Source of the DNA: Alligator mississippiensis
Lineage: Eukaryota; Chordata; Crocodylia; Alligatoridae
Length of the DNA stretch: 64,000 nt
Direction: 5' to 3'
Assembly (NCBI RefSeq): GCF_030867095.1
Contig: NC_081828.1
Location: 15,001-79,000, forward strand
Shown here in pieces: positions 53,883-64,000 of the stretch. The notes beneath the pieces were generated by a model. That model did not search any database. It saw only the letters and a list, made by a program, of their open reading frames with translations, and was not told the DNA's origin. Every line of letters begins with the position of its first letter. Position 1 is the stretch's first letter. A program made the position numbers and the translations under genes.

Positions 53883-56800
53883 CTTCCCAGTGGCTGCTTC
53901 ATAGGCCTGCAACCTTCACAAGATGGCTCCTCCACACACGTAAGGAAAAGGCAATTGGCACTATCGACAACTCCGAGGCTTCGCGGCACTGGGGACAACG
54001 GCCGCTCCCTGCCGAGACGCCGCACGCGACTTATCCCCTACGCCCCAACCCCCGGCCAACAGCTGTCACAGGACAGCCAGACCCCTCAGGACTTTCCCTT
54101 CGATAGCAAGGGAAGCAATTTAGGTGTGCAAACACAGGTCTCCTGCCAGATCTGGGAACAACAGAAAAAGGCTGCAACAACTTTCAAGACAACAAGACAA
54201 ACAAAGGCACATGGACAGAGGACAAGCCAGTCCCAGCACCGGTGGGAGAGCCTGTGCCAAGACAGCCAGGTAGGCAAAGACGCACCAAACTTCTGCCCCG
54301 CCAAAACCTGGAGAGGGCCAGACACCGGCACCCAAGTGTTGTAGCAAACCCAGCTCAAGGAGCCAAAAAACCTGCTGGCAGGGACAGGCACGCGTTCTCA
54401 AGCCTCGTGAAGAGCCGCACAAGGGGCCCCTGGACACAGCAGGCCACCGCAAGAGATGAGAGGAAGCTCAAATGCCGCAACACCCTGCTCCAGCATCTCT
54501 GACTGGGATCACCTAGCACAGACACCATGCCAGACCAGGGCCTTCCCACCACACCCAGACACCGCCCGCCCCAACCCACCCCACCGCCCAGCATCCTGCT
54601 TCTCTTCCTCCATTACCACTGTTCTGCTCCGCTCCTTAGCCCTCTTCCTTTTCCTCCACACATACCAGGACCGTACAGAGAACAGACAACAAGTGATCAG
54701 CCCAACAAGCAGAACTAAACACAGGATGAGCAAACCACTGAGCAAGTCCCACAACACACAGCAAGCCAACAGAGCACCTCATCACACTGCAAAGGGCACA
54801 CAGAGGGCACGCAGACACCAGGGCGAAGGCCTCAGCCCAGAGAACCGGCACGCGCCACACGTGACATCGCAGTGCTCCGTCACCCCTTGCGCAGCCTCGC
54901 TTGCCATCCCTTCCCCACGGGAGGCAAGCGCCTGCCGAGGACGCAAAGGAAAACCTCGGCGCAACGAGCACAGAAAACAACAAATGGCAAAGCACAAAAA
55001 CCTGCCAGACCTGGGCAACCCCACACTGCTTCAAGCAATCATTTACCAACTGCAGGATGTGCCCATTCAATGCCAACACACCATGCAACAGCCAACTCCT
55101 ACTGCTTCATCCTCCATGGGCACTAGTCCACTCCACCCCCTGAACCATCATACATTTCCCTGCACACGGGCCAGGACCCTAGAAGGAAGAGAACAGGTAG
55201 TCACTCCAGGACCACAACCAAGGAGAAGGAACCCACAGTACAACTCCCACACCACACACCCGCTCCCCGGCTCAAAGGTCTCCGAGGGGCGCCCGGCTAC
55301 AACGCCTCCCATTCAGCCGCAGAAAAGGCTTTAGCCTCGGGACAGCCCTCACCGTGCCTGGCATTATGCCGCTCCTTCTGCAGCCCTCACTTGTCCCTGC
55401 TTCGCTTCGTCTCCTCTCACAGGATGCAGGAACCTCCTGACAGCACATGGGGAAAGTTCACTACCAAACAAAAGGACAAAGCACAAGCAACTGCCCCAAA
55501 CAAGCAACATAGGGTGCATTCAGACCCCTCCCAAAGGAGGGGACCAATTTAATTGCCAACACACCCCTCCTTCCAGCTCTGGGAATAGGAAAGCAAGAAC
55601 AACAAGTGCTGCACTGATGTTCAAAATCCAAGTAGACAGAAACACCAGTGACAAACCCAGACAGACAGAACAAAGTGCCCTTCCCAGAACGGAAGGGAGG
55701 CCAGCAGCAGCAGCAGCAACAGGCAGGCAGAGCCAGAGAGACAGGCACCCGCTCCTCTGCCCCACCACACCCAGGGACAAGATCTGCATCCAGATGCCAG
55801 GGGCAAACACTGAAACCACCTATATACTAAAAGGTTATTGTCAGCCTGTACAAAGAGAGCCAGGACACATACACAGGCTAAACCCAACCCAGGCTTACAC
55901 CACCCAGCTCTGGGGCACCCCAGGAGGCCAGAACCCTGCTGGAAACAAGAAGCGCCAGACACTAGGCGTTTGCTCCCTCACCCAAAAAACCACAGGGAAG
56001 AAACCACTCACCACCACCCCACCACCCCTCCCTAACCAAGCCCACTTTTAAGTATTCTGTTCCTTCATCTTCCAACACTGTGGCACAGTACTCCCTGTAT
56101 CCTTCACCCCATCAAGATAGACTATGCTGGAAAAAGAACAGAAACCTAGCCAGCCCAGAGAGCAGAAGAAACGGCACAAAGCTAGAGACAGGGAAAGCTC
56201 CTCTGCAAACACCCAGCAGACACATCCAGACCCACTACTCGCTAGCTGAGCTCTTAAAGGCTTGCCTGTGGCCGCCCAGAGCCAGATAGTCACAGCGCAT
56301 CAAAAAGCAATGCACCACAGCAACCACCATACACACAGTACATCCTGGAAACACGATAGAACAACTGTGAAAGAAACGGTCAGACAGGGAAACGAAGACA
56401 TCGCACCGCTCCGAGGAAGCTCAGACGCACCGCAGGTTCCAACCGCGTGATGCCGCAGGGCCAGGGGCCTGACGCCACACAAATTGGGAAGTCAGGAGAC
56501 AGCTGTGCGTTTTCTCCTCCGCCATCTCTGGGGCTCTTCACCTCTTCTTCCAGTCTCTGCTTCACAGTCCTGAAGCCTTGGCAAGAGGACTCCTCCACAG
56601 ACAGACAAAAGAGACACACTTGCCACTGTTAACAACTCAGAGGCCTCGCAGCACTGGAGGTAGCAGCCCCTCCTGCCAGGACTCCATGGGCAACTTTTGT
56701 TATTTTTTTGTTTTTTTAAACCACCTGATCCCGTAGCTGCGAGGGTGCAGGCAGAGCCCTCTCAGGGCTTTCCCATAGCAAGCAAGGGAAGCACTTGAGA

Positions 56801-59800
56801 CGTCCAAACACAGGTCTCCTGCCAGTTCTGGGAAGAGCAGAGAAAGACTGCACCGACTTGGAAGACAACACGACAAACAGAAAGGCACACGGACACAGGA
56901 CAAGCCATGCCTGGCACTGCTGGGACAGCCTGTGGCAAGACAACCAGCTAGGCAGAGACACACACCAAACTTCTGCCCCCGCAAAATCTAGAGAGGGTCA
57001 GACACCAGCACCCAAATGTTGGACCAAACCCAGCTCAGGGACCCACAACACTTAGTGCCAGAGGCAGGCAGGGATACTCAAGCCTCATGTACAGCCAGAT
57101 GAGGGACCCCTGGCCAGAGCAAGCCACTACTAGAGATGAGGCAAACCTCAAACCCGACAACACTCTGCCTGAACCTTCCCACCACACCCAGACAGCCCCG
57201 CTATCCCAAACGCAAAACATCTTTTAGCATCCTGATCCTCAGGGGCCCTTACCCTTTCCCCTCACCATTCCCTCCATGTACACCAGGAACCTAGAGAATA
57301 GAGAGAACAGGTATTCACCCCAAGTGGAAGAACAAAACACGGGAGAAGGGAACCACCGGGGGAATTCACACCCCACACATGCAGCCAAGGGAACACCTCA
57401 ACACACTGCACAGGGTAGGCAGACAGCAGGGGGAAGGCCTCAGCCCTGAGAGCCAGCAGCCACCACAGCTGGCATCACACTGCCACACCAGCCATCGTGC
57501 ATCCTAACCCTAACTCTCCCCATCCCAGAGGCACGCGCCTGCTGTGGGCACAAAGGAAAAACCTCACCACAAAGACCCATAAAGGGCAAAGCAGAAATAC
57601 CTGCCAGACTTCACAACCCCAGACTACTCCAAGCAAGCTCCTTACCTACTACTGGAACTACCCATCTAATGCCAACACACCTCACAGCACCCAGTTCCTC
57701 CCCAACTGCTCAGCTCCACTCTCTGAACCAGCATTCACTTCCCTCCACACTAGACAAGATCCTACAAAGGGACAGAACAGGCAGACACCCCTAGGGGCAC
57801 TAGTGAACAGACCAAGGGACCAACGGGTACAATTCCCACCCCACGCACCCAGCCCTGAGCTCAAAGCTCCCCAAGGCATGCCTGGCCAGGGTGCACCCAT
57901 CCAGCCAGGACAAAAGGCTCACCCCCAGACGCAGCACTCGCCCAACCTGGCATAACACTGCTCCTTCTCCAGCCCAGTCTCATCCCTGCTTGCCTTCCTC
58001 TCCACACAGGGGTACACAGGCACCTCCTGAAGCCACACACAAGTGCAAAGCACAAGCAACTGCCCTACTGGAACACAATCCCACGCCGCTCAAAGTAGCA
58101 TTTTACTCGCTACAGGCTCTGCCCCCAAGTCCACCCGGAAGTCACCACGGGTGCGCAGCCGCCCGCTTCCTCCACTTCCTAAATGGTCGCGGCTCTACGT
58201 CGCTTCTCCTCTATCTCAAGCTCTCTTTTGCTCACGGTCCAAACAGTGGCATTACCCCAAAACAACAAGCAATTACTACATGGGACAGTATTCATATCTC
58301 ATAGTACTTAGGGGAGACACCTTCCCCTCCAAACCACTCCCAAAACAAAGTAGGCAGGGTGCAGTCAAGCCACTCCCCAAAGGGGGAACCAATTTAGGTG
58401 CCAACATGGCCTTCTTTCCAGGTCTAGGAAGAGCAAAGGAAGAACAAAGGAAGTGCTAGAGTGGTTAAAACAAAAAACCAAAACGAAGAAAAGCCACAAA
58501 CAAACAAGGAAGGAACACCAGTGACAAACCCAGAGAGACAGAACAAAGTGCAGTTCCCAGAACGGAAGGGAGGCCAGTGGCAGCGGCAACAGGCAGGCAG
58601 AGGCAGAGACGCACACATGCGCTCCTCTACCCCCGCACATCCAAGGGCAAGATCTGCACCCAGATGCCAGGGATAAACCCTATATAGCCAAGGGCAATTC
58701 TGAGACTTCACACAAACACAACAACTCACAACCAGGGTAAAATCTAATCCAGGGTTATACCACCCAGCTCTAGAGCACACTTGGTGCCCACAATCCCCTC
58801 CGTCACCATCACTGCCCAGGAAGCGTGGAGCTCCAGACACTATCCCACACTAGGTATTACCTCCCCCACCTGAAAATCACCAGGGCAAATCCCACCCCTG
58901 CAACTCTAACCCAGCCCACCTTTCACCATCCTGTTCCTCCACCTTCCATCATCACGCCACAACATGCCCTTGTATCCTCCTCTCCTGAGATCAACGCAGC
59001 TGAAAAAACAACAAAAACCTCATCAGCTCTAAGAGGGGACACAAGGGCACAAACTCAGAGGAAGAAAGCTCCTCTCCAAACCCCCACCACACACATTCAG
59101 CCCCACTACCCAACAACTGAGCTCTCAGGCTTGCCTGTGGTCACCCCGAGCCACATATTCACAGCAATCAAGGAGTCACCAATCACAGCAACCGCCACAC
59201 ATACGGCGCAACCACCACAGGAGACCCCTCATCTCCTACACGCACTACTCGCCACAGCCACAACCGTGCGGCTCATGCTCCACTCAACCTCACAGCTGGA
59301 AAGGGGAGGGGGTACGCCACCTGCAAAAGGTACACGCACAAAACCACCTGGAAACATGAAAGAGCAAGCGCGAAGAAGCGGTCCGACAAGAAGACAAATA
59401 CGTCGCGGTGGTCCGAGGAAGCTCCAACCCGCCGCGGGCTCCAAACAGGTGACGCCACAGAGGCAGAGGCCTCACACGAGACAAAATGGGAAGGCGTGAA
59501 AGGGCTGCCCATTTCCTCCGCTGCCACCTGTGGGTCTCTTCACCTATTCTGCCAAGTGTCCGCTTCACAAGCCTGAAGCCCTGGCAAGATGGCTCCTCCA
59601 CACGCACACGCACAAAAAGAGGCAATGGCCACTATCAACAACTCAGAGGCCTCACAGCGCTGGGGACAGTGCACCCTCCCTGCCAACACTCCCAAGCAAA
59701 TTTATTTTACCACCGCCCCCCATAGCTGTAAGTGTGCAGCCAGAGTCAACTTGGGACTTTCCCTCGGCAAGCAAAGGAAGCAATTTAGATGTGCAAACGC

Positions 59801-62800
59801 AGGTCTCCTGCCAGTTCTGGGAAGAGGAGAGAAATGCTGCAGCGACTTTGAACGCAACAAGACAAACAGAAAAGCACACGGACACAGGACAACCCATTCC
59901 CGGCACTGGTGGGAGAGCCTGTGGGAAGACAAATGGCTAGACAGAGACGCACACCAAACTCCTGTCCCAACAAAACCTGGGAAAGCCAGACACCGGCACC
60001 CAGATGTTGGACCAAACCCAGCCCAGGGAGCCAAAAAAGCTAAGTGGCAGGGGCAGGCGGGGATGCTCAAGCCTCACGCAGAGCCAGATGAGGGACCCCT
60101 GGCCACAGCAAGCCACCGCAAGAAACGAGGGAAACCTCAGGTTCCGCGACACCCCGGCTGACCGTAACTGCTTGCACTAATTGAACTCATGACAACGTCC
60201 CACACCAGGGCCTTCCCACCACACACAGACACCCCCACCATCCCACAGCACCTTTCAGCATCCTGCTTGTCTTGCTCCCTTACCACTGCTCTGCTCCAGT
60301 CCTTCGCCCTCTCCCTTCTCCTCAGTGGCTTCCTTCTCCTGTGTTTACTTCTGCTCCTTGGGCTGAACTCCGGTCCAGGGTCCTGATCTTTGCGGAGGCA
60401 TTCCCACCCTACACGTCCAGCCAAGGGAGCACCTCTCCCCACCACTAAGGGCACACACAGGGTACAGACACAAGGGGAAAGGTATCACCCCTGACCGCCA
60501 GCACTTGCCACACTTGGCATCACGCTTCTCCTCCAGCCCTCATGCATCCTTGCTTGCCATCCCCTCCCCATACGGGACTGGCACCAGCTGAGGCAGCCAA
60601 GGAAAAACCTCAGCACAACTAGCAACAAAGAGCAAAACAAAAACTAACTGCCAGGCTCCGAAAACCCTAGACTGCTCCAAGCCATTTCGTACCAAATGCC
60701 AGACCTGCCCATCCAGCACCGACACACCGTGCAGCATCGAGTTCCTCCTGCTTCATCCTCCGTGGGCGCTGGTCAGCTTCACTCCTTCAACCGGCAGTCA
60801 TTTCCCTCTGCACAGGTCAGGACCCTGCAAGGGACAGAACACGCAGGTCACCCCAAAGGGGACAAGTGAACAGAAGAAGAAACCCACAGGTACAATTCAC
60901 ACCACACACACCCAGGCCCCAGCTCACAGCTCTCCAAGATGTGCCTGGCCAGGGTGCATCCATCCATCTGTGAGAAGGGCCTCACCCCAAGAGACCGCAC
61001 TCATGGGACCTCGCATCGCACTCTCATCCCTCCTTGCCGTCCTCTCCACACAGGGGACGCAGGGACCTCCTAAGGGCACACAAGAAACATCACTGCAAAA
61101 CAAAAGGGCAAAACACAAGCAACTGCCCAGTGGGAAGACCACACCACACCACTCCAAGTAACATCTTACCCACTGCAGGCTCTGCCCATGCACACAGCTC
61201 CACCGAACGGGCAGAGGCCTCCCTCCAGGTGACCCAGAAGTCAGCATGGCTGCACGACCACCTGCTTCTACGTAGAGCTGGCTCTAGGTCTATTCACCTC
61301 TTCCCCTCAGCTCTTCTCTGCTCACACTCCACACATTGACATCACACCCAAAACAACAACAAGCAATTACTACACACAACAGTATTCACAACTCATAGTA
61401 CTGACAGCACAGACACAATGCCCCCCGCAATCTAGGACACCAAAAGCATAACACCCCCACCCGCACATGAGGCACACAGGGTGCAGTCAAAGCCCACCCA
61501 AAGGAGGGGATCAATTTACATGCAAACACACCTATCCTTCCAGCTCTGGGAAGAGCAAAGAAAGAAGTGCTGCTGTGATTTTAGATATCAAAGTAGAAAG
61601 AAACACCAGTGACACACCCAGAGACATAGGACAGAGTGCACTTCCCAGAACTGAAGGGAGACCAGTGGCAGCAGCAACAGCCAGGCAGAGGCAGACACGC
61701 ACGCACCCGCTCCTCTGCCCCAGCACATCCAATGCCGTCATCTGCACCCAGAAGCCAGGGGCAAACACTGAAACCCCTAATATACTCAAGGACAATTTCC
61801 AGCTTTTACAAGCAGTCAGGACTCAACCCCGAGCTAAACCAAAATCAGGCTTAGACCCCCTGCTCTGCAGCATCCCTAAGGGCCACAATTCCCTGCTTCA
61901 GCATCACTCCCCAGACAGCACAGAGCTCCAGACCCCATCACACACTAGGGGTTTCCTCCCCCACCCAAATATGACCAGAGAAAACGCAACCCAGCCTCCC
62001 ACTTTAACCCAGCCCACCTTTCGGGATCCAGTTCCTCCATCTTCTACCACCACCATAGAAAACTCACTTCTATTCCTCTCTCCCACAACATTGAGGCCGC
62101 TGGAAAAAACAAACAAAACCTCATCAGCCCACTGAGGGACTGCAAGGCCACCGACTCGGAGATAAGGGACGTTCCCCTCTCCAAACCCCCAGCAGACATC
62201 CAGCCCTGCTATCCACTAACTCTGCTCACAAAGGCATGCCTGTGGCCAGCCTGAGGTGCACATTCACAGGCAATCAAGGACACAGCTAACCTACACAAGG
62301 GACAGCCACCACAGGAGAGCCCTCATCTCCAATAGGCAGTACTCACCACAGCCAGCCACAATCATGCTGCTCCTTATCCAGGTGTCCTCACAGCAGGAAG
62401 TGGGAGCAGAGATGCACTGCCTGCGAAGCTACACGCACAAAACCTCCTAGAGACATGAAAGAACAAGTGTGGAAGAAGTGGTCAGGCAGGAAGACAAACA
62501 CATCACACTGTTGAAAGACAGCTCAGACCCACCCCAGGAGTCCAGCCAGGTCATGCCACAGGAGAAGAGGCCTCACATCACGCAAGTGAGGAAGTCACGA
62601 CAAGGCTGCCCATTTCCTTGTGCACCATCTCTGGGACTCTTCACTTCATCTTCACAGTGTCTGCTTCACAGCCCTCAAGCCTTCAGAAGATGGCTCCTCC
62701 ACACACATACAGAGACAAAGAAAAGGCAATTGCCACTATCAACAACTCAGAGGCCTCACCGCACTGGGGACAGTGGCCCCTCCCTGCCAAGACCCCACGG

Positions 62801-64000
62801 GCACCTTTTTATTTTTATTTTTTTTAAACCACCACCCCCCATAGCTGTGAGGGTGCAGACAGAGCCCTCTCAGGCCTTTCCCCTACCAAGCGAAGGAAGC
62901 AATTTAGATGTGCAAACACAGGTCTGCTGCCAATTCTGGGAAGAGCAGACAAAGGCTGCAGCAACTTTGAAGACTGCACGCTCTGCTCATTCACACAACT
63001 CCAGCAAAAGGGCAGAGGCCTTCCTTCCAGGTGACCCAGAAGTCACTATCAGAGCGCAGTCCCCTCTGTCTTCCACCTCCCAAAACGTTGTGGCTCTAGG
63101 TCGCTTTATCTCTACCTCGGCTCACCTCCGCTCATGGTCCAAACATTGGCATCACCCCAAAACAACAAGCAATTACTACATGGAAGAGCACTCATCTCTC
63201 ATTGTAGTGAAGTGAAGACCCCTCCCTTCCCCCCTCCCCCCCCCCAGCCCAGGGCTCCAGAAGCAGCACACTGCCAACCCCCCCAAACAAGGCAGGCAGG
63301 GTGCAGTCAAGCCCCTCCCCAAAGCAGGGCATCAATTTAGGTGCCAACATGGCCCTCTTTCCAGATCTGGGAAAAGCAAAGGAAGAATAAAAAGTGCTGC
63401 AGTGATTTAAAAAAATCAAACTAGAAAGAAACACCAGTGACAAACCCAGAGAGACAGAACAAAGTGCAGTTCCCAGAACTGAAAGGAGGCCAGTGGCAGC
63501 ACAGGCAGGGACACAAGCACCCGCTCCTCTGCCTCAGCACACAAGGCCAAGATCTGCACCCACATGCCAGGGGCAAACCCTGAAACCACCTGTATACTTA
63601 AAGACTATTTTCAGCCTTTACAAAAGAACAAGGACTCACAGGCAGCCTAAACCCAACCCAGGCTTACACCACCCAGCTCTGGGGCAACCCAGGAGGCCAA
63701 AACCCTGCTGGAAACAAGAAGCTCAAGACACTATCTCTCAGACATTAGGGGTTCCCCCCCCACCCCAAAAACCCCAGGGCAAACAATGCTCACCACTCCC
63801 CCACACACACTCTAACCACACCCATCTTTAAGCATTGTTTTCCTTCCTCTTCCACCAGCATGGCACAGAACTCCCTGCGTCCCTCTTCCCCCACAAGATA
63901 CATACAGGCTTCTGGAAAAGGAACGGAAACATTGTCGGCCCAAAGAGGGGATACAAAGACACAAAGTCAGAGACGGGGAAAGCTCCTCTCCCATCCTCCA
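53883..64000. repeat. A/C-rich macrosatellite, ~3-kb tandem units
   Basis: Tandem units recognised by two alternating markers. One (GAAGCAATTTAGATGTGC and CAGGTCTCCTGCCAG) recurs near 54110, 56785, 59775 and 62895. The other (GGACCAATTT then CCAGCTCTGGGAA) recurs near 55540, 58384, 61507 and 63326. Spacings are about 2.7-3.1 kb, with one short 1.8-kb unit at the end. A shared block, AGATCTGCACCCAGATGCCAGG, lies near 55779, 58648 and 63551, with a variant near 61740. The plus strand is markedly A/C-rich. Frames (for example 54456-55334) do not persist between units, so no gene is called. Confidence 0.85.

Noticed and set aside
54456-55334. 292-aa frame in the macrosatellite (also 61467-62135, 58825-59499)
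   Set aside because: The same positions in other units do not keep the frame; codon content reflects A/C bias.
57495-57512. Interstitial telomere repeat (CCTAACCCTAAC)
   Set aside because: Only about two units within A/C-rich sequence; expected by chance or trivial.

Overview
The window is a chromosome end of an amniote vertebrate, most likely a sauropsid (turtle, crocodilian or bird). It starts with about 2.6 kb of perfect (CCCTAA)n. The other support is a CR1 LINE fragment, CpG-rich Tx1-type LINEs and gammaretrovirus-like endogenous retroviruses (ERVs). The species cannot be fixed from sequence alone. I found no conventional host protein-coding gene, tRNA or rRNA gene; almost everything is telomere, satellite or mobile DNA.

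Layout. (1) 1-2619: telomere, pure for about 2.2 kb and degenerate at its base. (2) 2620-23287: a head-to-tail array of a Tx1/L1-group non-LTR retrotransposon. All copies are on the minus strand, with 3' ends toward the chromosome end. Copy A is cut inside its reverse transcriptase gene by the telomere. Copies B and C each keep one intact long ORF (about 1318 aa: apurinic endonuclease, reverse transcriptase, C-terminal CCHC) and are nearly identical. Each copy is preceded, in its own reading direction, by 1.8-3.3 kb of TTTTC-rich homopyrimidine tract with GC-rich islands. A 0.2-kb 5'-truncated copy sits between B and C. (3) 23288-26100: G-rich subtelomeric minisatellite, the same family as the islands. 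(4) 26100-28145: poorly identified sequence, a possible LTR and a 0.7-kb CpG island. (5) 28561-36276: solo LTRs and an old, broken ERV with a tRNA-Arg-like primer site. (6) 36312-64000: an A/C-rich tandem macrosatellite with a period near 3 kb. It is interrupted by a young, almost intact ERV (40469-49458, tRNA-His primer site, LTRs differing by one 3-base indel, 4-base target duplication) and by a decayed CR1 (52280-53882).

How it fits together. The terminal 23 kb looks like a chromosome end built from a telomere-oriented LINE array and its homopyrimidine leader. Unit A combines a decayed ORF2 with a 5' half identical to units B and C, so recombination or conversion has acted within the array. 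A terminal break in unit A was capped by TTAGGG addition. Two separate retroelement systems in the window (the Tx1 copies and the young ERV) look recent enough to have been active not long ago.
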